Source: Agarophyton chilense (lineage: Eukaryota; Rhodophyta; Florideophyceae; Gracilariales; Gracilariaceae). Taken from it: a stretch of 64,000 nt of DNA. The DNA lies in NCBI GenBank assembly GCA_030374765.1, contig JARGXX010000099.1, positions 1,302,001 through 1,366,000 of the forward strand, given 5' to 3'. The position numbers were made by a program, and so were the translations under genes. This document shows positions 1-11,941 of this stretch, one piece after another. Every line of letters begins with the position of its first letter. Position 1 is the stretch's first letter. Below the pieces are notes generated by a model, which worked only from the letters and a program-made list of their open reading frames with translations, did no database searches and was not told where the DNA came from.

Positions 1-3000
1 CTAAAAAAAAAACGCACTCAACAGCGTCGCAGCTTCAAGATTCGTGAATGTACTTTGAACCGTTCTGGAAAGTCGAAAAGACCGAGAGTGCGCACGTTGG
101 CGGAATTGCGAAACCTGAACAAAGAGCATCGAGGAAAGAAAACCTTTGATTTCAGTGAACAGGGGAACTACATTGATCTTCGAGAGCAACTGCGTAAAAA
201 ACCAACCATCTGGGAAATGGCTTTGAGAACATAGCCTACCCCGCTTAGATATTGTGCGTTTCAGAAGTTCTAAACCGAAAGAATGAAGAGTTCTCACCAA
301 GAACCGGGTACAGGCAATCCAGATGATCCAATTTCTCGGCTTGCATGGAAGCACCTTGGCTTTCTTTCGGTATAAGGCTCTCTTGGATTTGAACTTGGCA
401 ATGTTCATGCTATCCAAAGATCTTGATATCTTCTGGGATGGTATTTCACACAACACATTGTTTCCTTGGGCACTGTCTAGTGTAGCAACACTATCCACTC
501 TGAGAGATATTTCCAAACACTGTGTTTGAGGTTAAAACTAGTCTCGAAGGAGAGGCCTCACCAGGGCTTTGTGTTCGCGAAGAGAGAATAAAGAACCCGC
601 TGTTGGTAAACGTATTCCCATCTTCTGTCAAAAATGATGCGCAGCATCGTCAGGGTTGTGCATACCGTTTGAATATGGAAGACAAGTTTTGGTTTTCGTT
701 TCGTCCTGGATTTCCATTTGGAAGGGTGAAGAGGAACAAAAGGGTGAGAACGCCGCATCGCACCGTATTGGATTTCTTTGGTATTTTTCATTGGTTCTCT
801 CCTGTTTTCGATAGAACAAACGCTACCCAAGTCGTTCAGGCATTTTCAAATGATTTTGAAAAGCGTTTTGTTCATGCACCGTCATTGTCTCCCGTGTAGA
901 TGCTACTGTAAAAGTCCAAGTACAAAAACGTTTACCCTCTTCGAGAGAATGCTTCAAGGCCCGTAGTCTTATATATGGGTCTATAGAAGACTTTCTCACG
1001 TGATACATCTGGAATGCTGGAAGAATATCGAACTTCTACGAATCTTTGAACTTAAAAAATAAAAAGCTTCAACATAAGAAAAAGCCAGAGTATTCCTCTT
1101 ATTCTTGACTCTCTTGGGCTGTGATTCTGTGTAAGAAGACCACTGGATTTCGAAAGGTAGACTAATATAACATTCAGACTGCCTCCCTAGCTAGCTAGAA
1201 GGAGTCAGTGCCTGTTTTTCGTTTTTTTGCTTTTTTGTATTATTCTGCGGGACATTTTTTTTTTGCTACAACGCAGCTTTCTCTCTCCGTTTCTTGCTTA
1301 TTCTGCAACTGTTTTTTTTTAACAGTTCATGCCTCGTTTCCCCGTTTACGAGTATCCCACTTCCGGAAAAAAATCTTCCTTTAGAAAAGTCTTTGAATGC
1401 TAGTAAAGCTAGAGTAAGTGTTAATAAAAATAAAATTGAACACTGCAATTTATCCAATGAAATATTTTACAATATCACATTCGTCAACCAGCGAGCATAT
1501 TGGCTGTACCACGAACACTGCGATAAAGAACAAATGCTATAGTGAGGAAGAAAATCATTTGAACCACAATGGAAACAACTGACCCAAGATCCGTGTCTGG
1601 ATAAAACGTTGCAGATAGATTTGGCGGCAATAAATATTTCAGACACTGACCGAGGGATAGTGTGACAGAATTATAGAAAAGAGTTTGATGAACCAACAAA
1701 CGCGTGACACTGAAAATGTAACCAAAGGTTTTGCCTTGATGAACCAAAAGTACAAAACCTACGAACCAATGAAAATCTTCACGGAGAGAAGAAAATAATC
1801 ACAGCGCTTTCTTCTTTAACGTACAACGAGAAAAAACTATGGCGTGTTTGAACACAACTTATAATTCATCTTATTGATGGGTAATCTGCTGGCGAACGAA
1901 GAGGAATTATTGAGCAAGCAATTTTTTCCTCGACATCGATTTGGTCGTATAGGTTCGAACTTGTTCGACCTTCGTCTTCCTCTATATGGACTTTAATTCC
2001 TCATTTTCTAAATTAAAGAAAGAAAACAATAGAGATGATCTTTTCTCTCCAGGAAGGCGAAGTTTATTTCTACCATTGTCTGATGGTCTCCTGAAAAGAA
2101 AGAATACCTTGTCTTGATTTAAAGTTGTTTCATGCTTCTCAGGAGCATAGACCAACCAACAGAGTAGAGAAAAGCACATGCGGCTTTCTCAAAAGCAATT
2201 TTCAACTCCAAAACTTTGTTTGATGCTCTTTTTTCCTTTGTTGTTCTTCTCTATCGTGTTCATCTCGATGAATGCCCTTATAGCAACAAAAGATAGTTGC
2301 CAAATGGTTTTCTGTACTGCATTGGTGCGTTTCTTAGAATAGGATTTGTTATTTCTTGTGCACGCATCCTGACATCTCTTCTTTGATTGGGTTGATGATG
2401 TTTGTAGGTTGTAAAGCCACCTGAAGACATTCAAGGTATTTGATGAGTTTGGAGGATTCAGAAAACTTGAGACTTCTGGGAAGAATTCAAATACTACTCC
2501 ACAGGTACCTTTGGTCTTCCTTCTGTTTTCGGGAAAAGATTGCATACTACGAACGACTGGCGTCTTGCTGCTAAGGCCTTAGCTTAAACCGGATAGAAAC
2601 GTGGCATTGTACAGGATTGGTAAATGTATGTGTACTTTTAAATCAATTGAAAAAGTCTTCTAGAGAGCTTCATGGCGGTTTAAAATAAAATTTCAAATTG
2701 TACTCGCCAAACCAGCAGTGCATGCGAGGGTCTTTACTCCCAACACGCGAACGAGCGCACGTGCAGACCGAAATGCCCCTTTGGCGCGCTGAGCATCTTC
2801 TATGCACCCAGTTTTGCCAAGTCGTTCGGATATACGAACCAGCTTTCCTTCTTCCATGGCGCCACGAACTCGTATACAAACTCTCGACGGTGTCAGTTTC
2901 TCCCCGCTCATATTCCCCACATTATTCAAGTACAGAACTGAGCGCACCTCGCGGTGGTAGTTTCTAGCTGTGTGTTTCAAATTGCTTTCCGCGCGATAGC

Positions 3001-3077
3001 TTTTCTAACCCGTCACACTCAGGCATTTCTTATAGAGTACCGGTACCGTGCGCTCGAAAGCGAGCTTCGATTTTCCC
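1..3077. other. AT-rich gene-poor stretch
   Basis: I see no convincing gene here. Several short open frames exist on both strands, the longest a 171-codon minus-strand frame at 1-516 that begins without an ATG and has no recognisable domain. A palindromic CTAG-rich run lies at 1187-1198 and homopolymer T runs near 1220-1265. The last few hundred bases are probably the promoter and 5' UTR of the SCC2 gene. Confidence 0.5.
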
Positions 3078-6000
3078 ATGTCGAATTCTGACAGCTTTCT
3101 GCCGTTCAACTTTAGCACCGTCACATCTTTTGATACCCTCTCAGTTGCACTAGCCCAACTTCCCACTGCACAGCACGTCGAACCGAGCGGCCCACTCTCC
3201 GAGTGCAGTATTGACGCGAAGCTCGCAGCTCCATCAATTTCTTCGCAAGCAGAGATGCTAGACGCAATCACTGAGACAGCGAGACAGAAGTAAGTTTTAT
3301 CAAAGAGCAGCTTTTCGCTTCGTCTTCTGTTTGCTAACGTCTTCCTCTTCTTTACTCTTGCGAAACGAAATAAACAGTGAGTTGTTTTCTTTCAGTGTCG
3401 ATGAACTGCAAGACTTACGCAATTTGCAACCGTCGACTGACCCAAATGAAGAGTGGCTCAAGCCTTTTTGCGAGCAGCTGGCCTCGAAGTTGAGCCACAC
3501 TTCCAAGCGACCGCTTTCCAATCCTCGAATACCTTCCCCGCGTCTCTCCACTCCGAAGCGCCCTCGAACAGCAACCATGTCGTCTACAACCCATTCTCAC
3601 GCCGATATGCCTGCTGCAACAACCCATGCGCCTTCCGCTCTCCAGAACAAAAAGGAAGTCCCGTACACTGAGACCATCCGCGCAATCCAACCGAGCACAA
3701 GAAGGAGGGGGAAGAGTAACCGAAAGCCTCAGACGCAATATCTTTCCCCTTCGCCAGTCCAGCCGCAGGTTCACAGTCATGCCGCGATGCGACCGGTACA
3801 GCGTCCTGAAGTTGCGGATGAGCGTGAGAAGCGCATGAGACTGATGGAAAAGGATGTTGACAAAAGCGAATATCATGGCTTCATTGACTACATCTCGCGT
3901 TTCGTGCGTCTGGCGAACAAGCAAGATCATGGCGCTCAAAGCGCTCATATGCTTGCTACTTCCAACCTGAGCAGATTATCTGAGCTACGACAGCACGTTG
4001 AGATCTTCGCTACCAAAGGCGTGATGCGATACGCGGAGCCCGAGTTGTTGTCTGAAGTCATAAGGATATTGCATACCCGCATTTCCTTTGGCGTTGAGAC
4101 ATTTACTAAGTCGAAGAAACGGCCTTTGACAAAAACTTCGAGCTCGGATTCGATACCGAGCGTTTTATGCGCTTCAACTGTTCTTTCCATTCTTTGCGCT
4201 CCCGGTTGCGCCCGGAGTCTCCTTGTTGAGGAAGTGCTGGAATCGATCGTTGCGTTGCTGGAAGAAGTGTCTGTCTCTATCATTTTTCCTCTTTGTGACC
4301 CATTGTATAGATCTTCACGGACAACAACAAAACAAAGCGAATCCAAGAAGGCCGCCCGCGCGGCTTCTTCTGAAGCCCATGGATTGAGCAGCGACGAAGA
4401 CTCTTCTGTCGATTGTGAAAAAGCGAATCCAGAGAGACGCAAATTTGGGACAAGAAGGACTATACTGAAGCGCGATGAGGCACTCTTTGATCAAGTATAT
4501 GTGCTACTCGATTCCTTAAGTACACTTCACAGCCAAGAGCACTTTCTTCCCCATTCAGTCGTATCGCGTCTTGCAAAGGTCTGTGTCCATTCTCTCTCGA
4601 TTACTGGCATTGAGCGGTTTCAATCTCACGCGACTAATACAGCGTGCACGATCTTCTCATCGTACCCAGACCATCGCCTTCAAATTCTTGACGGCGTTCG
4701 AGAAGCATCAAGTTCTGTTCCTGCCCAAAGGAGAAACGTGCGATGCTTCAAAATTGCGGAAGATCAGACTTTAATAAGAGCATCATCGGCTCTTTTCGTG
4801 CAACTAGTTTGTGTTGCAAGCAAAGACTCGTGTCAAGAGTCCTCTGCTCTAAAATCCCAAAAAAGTTCATCGGCGGAGAATAATATGGTTTCCGTGAGAA
4901 AGACAAGGCATGATTGTGCTTTGAAAGCGGCTGTCCACGTCCTTGACCCGCTCTTGATGCGGGTGTGTGCAGATAGGGACCCTGAGTACAGAGCGGCGTT
5001 TATGAGTCTTCTTGAGGATTTGCTTGTATTGTACGGCCGCCCCGAATGGCCATCCGCAGAGCTGATTTTACAAACGCTATCCGTCTCTGTCATCACCCGA
5101 TTCCGTTCTTCTGAGGACAAAGCCGTGCACACGAAGTGTATCTTTCTGGATATATTGGGATCTCTTGCATCAAAGATGTGTGAACTCTATGGTTTTGGTG
5201 TACTGAAAGAAATCCAGCAATCTGTGTCATTTGACATTAAGATTGAAGCGCTAGAGATGGAGCGAGAGGTACTGTTGCTTTATCTTGATCCCAAACGATC
5301 GCTCCAAATAGCGGCAGCCAATTCTTTTTATGACGCATTGTTTCTTGTTGATGACTATAGTGTTGCAAAAAATCTTAGAAGAAGGGCTCACGCCATGAAT
5401 CAGGAAAGACGTTTGGTTGATCGCCACGACGACGAGGAAGTCATTGATGGCCAAGATGGGAATCTTGATGTCGAGAAAAGCACCATCACGGCCTTAGAAG
5501 AGATTTCGAGAAGACGAATCGAAAATGTTGCGGCCCGCCGCTTGCGTAACGAAGAAGTATCTCGCTCGGACGCTTTAGTAGCGGCGCGCGTGGTTGGAAA
5601 GAACAGAGGTTTCACGGCAGGGTTTAGCACAGTATTGCAATCTATTCTTGAAGGTCTGCATGACAGCGCACCAACTGTTCGCGCGAAGTCTATCAAAGCC
5701 CTTTCCTCAGTGGATCATTCTTGCCATGGTTTACTGTGCTATTTGCCCAACGTCCTTAATTACATTGAGGCAAGTTGCAGAGATGTGTCAACTTTGGCAA
5801 GAGATGCTGCGTTGGACCTCATCAGCCGCTCACTGTTACAAGTTGGTCCTGAACAGTCTACCGGCCGTGGGGTATCGAAAGACGGCGACAAAAATGATCC
5901 AGTCCTCATGTCTAAGATCTTCTTTATCGTTGAAAAACGATTATGTGATTCCGCAACCTCTGTAAGAAAGCGAGCGATATCGATAATGAGGGCCATTTTA

Positions 6001-8985
6001 ATGAGGGCTTTGGAAAAAGCCGAGGAGCTCCGTTTGGGTGCTGAAACCCCCATTGATGCGCAAACACGCGTTCGAACGCAAGAAGCACGCATAGTACAAA
6101 TATGCACGAGTCTCGTGAATCGGCTCGAGGATCCTGAACCAACCGTGAAAGAAGCTGCTGAGAGAACGCTTCGATTGGGACTTTTCGGTTTCGATATCTC
6201 GCACGAGCTTTACAGATTCGACCCGAATGACGTAGACAAGGCGAACCAATTGGCAAATCGGCTCATTTCTGTGTTCTCAAGACTTCCAACCGGGATTCAT
6301 ACAGGCTTCATGTCACGTGTGACTCATAAGTCTTTGCTAATCAAACAAAAAGGCTTGCTCGCTTCCATCGTGAATGCGGCAGTAGAACGCCTGCATGGGT
6401 GTGAGGCAAAAGCCGCGAACCTCACAGGTGACAAAAGTCGCAACCAATTATCAAGTGAAGAAATCGCGGAGATTCGTCGCTTTTCGGCAGAAAAAGCAGC
6501 ATGCTCTTCAATTATAAGCGCCTTTGCGGGATTGGACCCGGCTTTGGTGTCGTCACATTGTCGCGCGCTGGCGCCGGTTATCAAGTCTGTGGGAGGCAAG
6601 TTTTACGAAGGAGACATTCATTGTATTCAAAGGATACTCCATGTTTTGGAGATTGGGGTTGGCACGGTGAAAGATATTAACGAATCGTTTGTGGAAGAAG
6701 TAATGCATGACATTGACATTATCGTATGCACCTCCCCTATTGGCGCTTTCGAAGAAGCTGCAATAAGGTGCTTTTGCGAAATTGCGCGAAAATCGGATCT
6801 CAAGAGTTGTAAAGGACTTGTGCAACGGTCAGCGAGCGCGTTCCAGTCGTTTCTGGCTGCAAACTTGGAGAACTTGCGGTCATATTGCGCAAGAAACATG
6901 CCAGGACAAATGGCATGGTTGGAAAGAAACGCCCGCTTTGCTTTAATTCGGTTGGGATTGCTGGCACGTTATGGAGATTTTGAAGCAGCATTTGTGGAAG
7001 AAGTTTTTGAGACGCTAGCATCAGCAAGCGAAGCTGTCGCTGTAATGTCAGACCGAGACCTACTGGCTCGGTCTGCTGTTCGTGGTCTTTCCCATTTTCT
7101 GATTCGGAATCGGTGTTATTTGCAGCAAGGAACAACGATTTTGGTGAAGTTCTTGGAGACGTGTAGGAGTTCAGAAGGGGAAGAAATTTTGGGTGGAAGT
7201 AACCGTCCCTCGGAAAAACGCGAGAATCAAGGCTTATCATACAGTGAAGGGGTGCAACTGTACGTGCTTCAAGGGTTTCATGATCTCCTAAGGGACGAAG
7301 AAGAGCGAAATTCCTCTTCAAAGGCAGAACCCAACGGCGACTCTCGAAAGAGAAAACGATCGGATGAAGCTCTGACGGACGAGGAAATCGATGACGGGTG
7401 CAGTGAAAGCTCTAAGGAATGTACCACTAAATCATTGAGGCGGCGCTCGGGAGACAACAATGTGGTGTTGGCGGCTGAAGAAGATATCGAAGCTGGATTC
7501 TTGGCACTGAGCGCGCAGGTGATGGTACCACACCTGCAAAAGGCGGTGCTGCATAACTCGAGCGCAATACGGCGCATTGTAGCCAACATCTTTGGGTTGC
7601 TTGTGCGCCAGGGCTTGTTGCTTCCCGCTACGGTGGTGACATCTTTGTTCATTCTTATGATCGATAAGGATGCAAGGTGTCGAGAGCTTGCTTGTAGGGT
7701 GGTGAACTTTCTTGCTGATCGTCACGGAGGAATGTTTGCTTCGGCAGCGCTGCCAGCGCTGCGCACTTGCTTTGAAGCATCGTTTGATTTGTTGGCGATC
7801 GATAGTGCGAAGAAAATTAGTGGGAGAGAGGAAATGGTACGACACGAAGAGGACATAATGCGGGAGTGTAATGACAGCGAACGTGTGGTAGATCAAAAAG
7901 CATTGGTGGACACGATCATAGGTATGGCAGTGGACCAGAAGAGTGGAATGTCGTTGTTGTCACAGGCGTTTATGTCAATGAGAAGAGAACAACGACGCGG
8001 TGTTCTGGAATGCATTATGAAAGAGTTTGACCCACGCGCATCGGTGGGGTTAGAAACGCGCACGGAGAATAGCAATGAAACAATGGTGATGGATGATGAC
8101 AGCAGTGCCAAAGCGGGCGCCAATGGAGGGCGTGCGCATGTGGATTCGGGGTCTGACTCGGATGTTGGGCGCGCGCGAGAAGGAGTAGTGGACGTGTATG
8201 GGGCGGATAAGGTGTGCCCATTGGCAACGCTGTACTTTTTGGCTATTACCTTAGCATGCATCGATTATACTAATGGAGCTGGCATTGGTGGATCGTTAAC
8301 GCAGGGAGGGGGCACTGCAGCCGCGGAAGCAAAGCTGAAGATGGCCAAGGAAGATGTAAGCGAATTGGTGGGCATTGCCACGCGGATTGTGTCAAACAGC
8401 GGACAAGCTGTGCTGCAAGTGACCAAGCAGGTGTTGCGGAGCAACAATGCGAGCGCGGAGAAGAGAAGGAGAGTGTGCATGTATGCAACGCGTATGTCAC
8501 TGTTGTTATCGCTCAAGCAGCACCTGAAAATATCGCGGTGGAAAGCGGCGATGAGCGGGGACGAGAGCAAGGTGGAACAGGAAGGTAACCGGGGTGTGTG
8601 TAAATTGCCCAGCTTTCGGCCGGACGGAACGGGGCTGCAGATGGCGCGCGGCGCAGGGGCGGGCGGCGAGGGCGGCGAGGGCGGGGATGCGGCGGCGGCA
8701 GAGGGTATGTACAGGGAAGAGCTGGAAAGGTTTTGTAGACTGATGCGCGAGGACGCAATCGACGAAGCGGACGTGAGGAGCTCGGCGAGAAGGAGCGCAA
8801 AGAAGGGGCGGAGCAGGGGGGGAGGGAAGGGGCGTCGGCGGGGCTCGCAGGGACGGGCAAAGGCGGCGGCTGCGGCGGTGGAGGCGGACCGGAGGCCTAG
8901 GGTTCGGCGACGCGCTTCAGTGACGAAAATTGTGTATGAGGAGGACTCGAATTCAGACAAGGGTTCGGATTACCGAGGGGAGTGA
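3078..8985 (+). CDS. SCC2: Cohesin loader SCC2 / Nipped-B (NIPBL) family
   Basis: Large HEAT-repeat subunit of the loader that, with SCC4/MAU2, places cohesin on chromosomes in the nucleus. Two exons: 3078-3289 and 3396-8985 (about 1933 aa), joined in phase across a GTAAGT donor at 3290. The ATG exon carries a Thr/Leu-rich segment ending in an ALAQLP motif that resembles the N-terminal SCC4/MAU2-binding region of NIPBL, which supports including it. The second exon is one open frame with HEAT units, for example around residue 820 (DSAPTVRAKSIKAL) and then SATSVRKRAISIMRAI and EPTVKEAAERTLRLGLF, and a late block around VRQGLLLPATVVTSLFILM that matches the conserved NIPBL C-terminal region. The tail is Arg/Gly/Ala-rich and disordered. 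An alternative acceptor 18 bp upstream (after 3377) would also stay in frame. Codons become markedly more GC-rich after about 8300. Length is typical of the family. Confidence 0.88.
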
Positions 8986-9370
8986 GGGGAGTAAAATAAA
9001 AACCGATCTCATGGATGGGGGGGTTGTTGCAGAGGTTTGAGGTGCAAATTTTTTGTTTTGGGATTTTTTAATTTTGTGCTTGTTTTTGGGGGGGAATGAC
9101 GTGCACGGCACGGGTTGTGAACGGAAGCAGTACATGCTTCCCGTCGGTTCTATGATGTGGGTTATGATATGTAGTGTGTGTGGGTGGCGCTAAAGTGCGA
9201 TGGAAAACGAGGTGAAGAAGAGCGGGGACCGGGGACAGACGGTGGGGCCGGACCAGCAGGTGACACACGAAAGTTGTGGAGTTGTGCAGGCACGGTGGCT
9301 GGCGATGGGCAGTATTACATTGCCGGCGGGAGGCTGCGACCGGCTGGGTGGGAAGAGGGAATGATGAATG
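8986..9370. other. Convergent 3' intergenic region between SCC2 and the SERF gene
   Basis: No gene is seen. The stretch holds G-runs and T-runs (about 9017-9095) and separates two genes that point towards each other, so it presumably contains both 3' UTRs and polyadenylation regions. Confidence 0.4.
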
Positions 9371-9726
9371 TCAGGAATTGGACTTTTTGAGGGCAACGGA
9401 TGGGGAGTGGGTGACGCATTGGGGGGCTGTGGTGGTGGATGCGGCAGCATCAGCTTTCCTTTCCTCTGCTTTTTGCTGCTTTCGCCTCATAATCTCGGCG
9501 TCCTTTTCCTTTTTGTTGGTGAGGGTCTGTGCGGCGTTGGTGGCGCTCTTCTTCTTCTTGCCGCCGGCGGCCTTGACGGCGCGCTTCTGGGCGCGTTGGC
9601 GGTCGACCTGTCGCTGGTTTCCGCCTGGAGCGCAGGGAGTGCACGGAAACGGGTCGGGATGGTGTGAGTGGTATGGGAGGGGGTGGGGTGGGGCGGGGAG
9701 CGGGGGAACGGCAACTTACGAGACAT
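9371..9726 (-). CDS. Small 4F5/SERF-family protein, two exons
   Basis: Complement of 9720-9726 joined to 9371-9624, 86 aa. The first coding exon is only 7 nt (ATG TCT C) followed by a GTAAGT donor; the 95-nt intron ends in CAG at 9625. The join gives MSRGNQRQ at the N-terminus, the signature start of the SERF/4F5 family (usually M-[ATS]-RGNQRE), followed by a basic DRQRAQKRAVK stretch, a Lys run and the second family block, KEKDAEIMRRKQQKAEERK. SERF proteins are short, highly charged and disordered; in animals they promote amyloid aggregation and bind RNA, and their function in algae is unknown. The C-terminal 30 residues (Thr/Ala/Ser-rich) are not typical of the family. The gene sits tail-to-tail with SCC2. 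The phase match and both family motifs make the model firm although no long open frame covers it. Confidence 0.85.
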
Positions 9727-9972
9727 GGAGTGGGATGAGATGGGTGATATGCGGGGCGGAGGAAGACAGACAGTTTGGGGACAGGGCGGCGGCGATAGGG
9801 CGCAATGACGGCGGCGACACAGACGGACGGCGGTGACGAAAAGCGAAGCTGTGCACGCGCAGCTCGCAGCGGGTATTTGTACGCGAGCGCAAGCGTGAGC
9901 ACAAAACGCGTGGGTTGCTGCTGTGGCCCCCCCACACAGCGGGGCTGTAGGCAACAGTGGGGGGGGGGGCGT

Positions 9973-9973
<1 letters not shown>

Positions 9974-10016
<43 letters not shown>
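9974..10016. repeat. (CA)n microsatellite
   Basis: An uninterrupted CA dinucleotide run of about 21 units. It is preceded by a run of ten or more G and followed by CACGC/GCGCGC alternation, so the tract is alternating purine-pyrimidine for well over 50 bp and could adopt Z-form DNA. Confidence 0.95.
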
Positions 10017-10018
<2 letters not shown>

Positions 10019-10534
10019 ACACGCAGCGCACACGCGCGCGCGTGACACGCGCGTTACGAAAGAGCGCTACCTGAACAAAATGGTAACCTTTTTCCGCAAA
10101 TCGCGCCAGCGGGTGGTAAGCTTCACATGACATGATGTCAGTGCGAGCTGCGCCCTCGCGGCGCGCGTTACAGTCGCGTTGTTTGTCGCGTCGCCGCCGT
10201 TGGATACATAATGTGATTCCAGCTCACACAGACGGGAAAAAAAAAAGGAGAAAGCGCACACTCCTCATCGTGGGGTCACCCCTCCCCAACCGCGTTGGTG
10301 CAGCATCGCCCGTGTATGTGTGGTGCGCAACATGACGCGCGCCGCATCGCGACGCGTCGTCATTGTCAATATACATATCGCCCCCCCACGTCGTCAGAGC
10401 TGAAATTCCATCGCGCACATGGTGCGCCGCGCAACGTGTCCGCCGATGACCGCTCTGCCACCTGCGGAGCCGCCTCCGTCGCTCTCGCGCGGCTCAGATG
10501 GTCCGCGAATACTGTACGCCGTCGGGCGCAGCAT

Positions 10535-10740
10535 GACACACGTGGTGCCGCACGACACGTGGTGCCGCAAGACACGTCTCGTTGTACGACACGTGGTGCC
10601 GCACGACACGTGGTGCCGCAAGACACGTCTCGTTGTACGACACGTGGTGCCGCACGACACGTTTCGTTGTACGACACGTGGTGCCGCACGACACGTGGTG
10701 CCGCAAGACACGTCTCGTTGTACGACATGTGGTGCCGCAC
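10535..10740. repeat. 17-bp minisatellite with 51-bp higher-order unit
   Basis: Tandem 17-mers of three types: A and B (GACACGTGGTGCCGCA followed by C or A) and C (GACACGTCTCGTTGTAC). Their order is A-B-C, A-B-C, A-C, A-B-C, A, so the basic period of 17 is arranged in a 51-bp higher-order repeat. All A and B monomers except the last carry a CACGTG (E-box/G-box) palindrome. Open frames on both strands through the array are a consequence of the period. Confidence 0.9.
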
Positions 10741-10941
10741 GACACCACACGTGGCCTCACATGACAGTTGTATAGAAGCGTGCACACGTGTGTCGCGCAT
10801 TGCCAACTGCCGAGGCTGGCGGCCGTGTGTGCGGCAACAACAACAACAACAACAAACAAAGGCGAGAGACGGGCGGCGGCGGCGCGTGCAGCGAGTAGGC
10901 GAACCGGTGCAGCAAACAGCTGCGCGGGGGGGTGTGGCGAC

Positions 10942-11187
10942 ATGCAGCCCGCGTTGCCATCGTCGTCAGCGCGCGCGCTCGCGCAGCGCCCGTCACCGCC
11001 GCTCAAGTCGCGCGTATACGTGCAGCTTTTCTCGTGGTTTCTATTGTAAGCTCATGAGTACATATCCCAAAAAGTCGCCCGCGTTGCTTCAAACACTTTT
11101 CGTCACATCCTATCTTGCCTCCCCCCTCCCCCCTCCCCCATCTCCCTTGTCTCTCCTGCCGTCGCCGTCTCGCGTGTCGCTGACCGC

Positions 11188-11224
<37 letters not shown>

Positions 11225-11819
11225 ACCCCCGCGCGCGCCAAGGTTGATAGCCGTGCTGCATCTGTTCGAAGGGCACAGCGTGGGCGTCTATCAGCTGTGC
11301 GTATCTCTCACAGGAATCTATTCGAGCTGGGACGACGTGACGTCGCGCGCGCCGCTCGTGTGCGCCTTCGCGGCGGGCTGCGCAGTCAGCGTCGTGCTAG
11401 ACGTGTTATATCTCACGTTGCTGCTGTGCGCGTCGTCAGCAGCGCTGCGCGACGCGCTCACGGCCACAGTGGCGTCCAACACCTTCCCCAACGTGGCGCC
11501 GGCGCTGCGTCAATTGCTGGCCGCACTGGCCGCCGACGTGCACTTCTTCTCGCTGTTCTCGGCCGTCACCAGCGTTCTGTTCGACGCCATGGCCGCGTAC
11601 TGGGGCTTGTCGCTGTACCGCCAAGCCGTGTACGCCGCTGCGTCCTCGCCGCAGCGCGCCCCGCTGCTGCGCGCGTCACCGCCGCCGTCTTACTCGCCGC
11701 CGCGCGTGGCCGGCTTCTCGTCGCTGTCTCGCGCGCCGCACAGCCCCGCGCCGCCACCAGCGCTGCACCCCTTCCCCGGCCGCGGCCACCGACTCGGCGC
11801 CGCCGACTCGTCAACGTAG
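10942..11819 (+). CDS. Small multi-pass membrane protein, unknown family
   Basis: Two exons, 10942-11045 and 11243-11819, about 226 aa. The donor is GTAAGC at 11046 and the acceptor CCAAG at 11242; phases agree and the join creates the hydrophobic stretch VQLFSWFLLLIAVLHLFEG. Three or four hydrophobic segments are visible: about residues 28-48, 70-98 (VCAFAAGCAVSVVLDVLYLT) and 130-158. A Pro/Ser-rich hydrophilic tail of about 50 residues follows, presumably cytosolic. I do not recognise the family. The 197-bp intron holds a pyrimidine-rich stretch and then a TG microsatellite close to the acceptor. The gene is convergent with the GATA-protein gene, with only about 120 bp between the stop codons. 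Membrane location is inferred from hydropathy only. Confidence 0.65.
11190..11219. repeat. (TG)n microsatellite inside an intron
   Basis: A TG dinucleotide run of about 15 units ends roughly 23 bp before the 3' splice site of the membrane-protein gene. It occupies the position where a polypyrimidine tract would normally lie. Confidence 0.9.
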
Positions 11820-11941
11820 AACAAAGTTTAATGTCTCCCTCTTATCTGCCGGGTAAACGCGTTTCAGTTCAATTCAGTTCAGTTCACAAAGCAAAGCAAA
11901 AGCAGCGCACACAATCGCACCCCACCCACGCCCGCACCAAG

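Larger units (their letters stand above)
9727..10941. other. GC-rich intergenic region with micro- and minisatellites
   Basis: This separates the divergent SERF (-) and membrane-protein (+) genes. It holds a CA dinucleotide array, a 17-bp minisatellite and a CAA run at about 10838-10856. Long open frames here are by-products of GC-rich repeats. It presumably includes both promoters. Confidence 0.5.

Noticed and set aside
1..516. 171-codon minus-strand open frame
   Set aside because: It begins without an ATG, has no domain and its composition resembles translated AT-rich non-coding DNA.
10535..10740. CRISPR-like array
   Set aside because: Units are contiguous with no unique spacers, and the genome is eukaryotic; it is a minisatellite.
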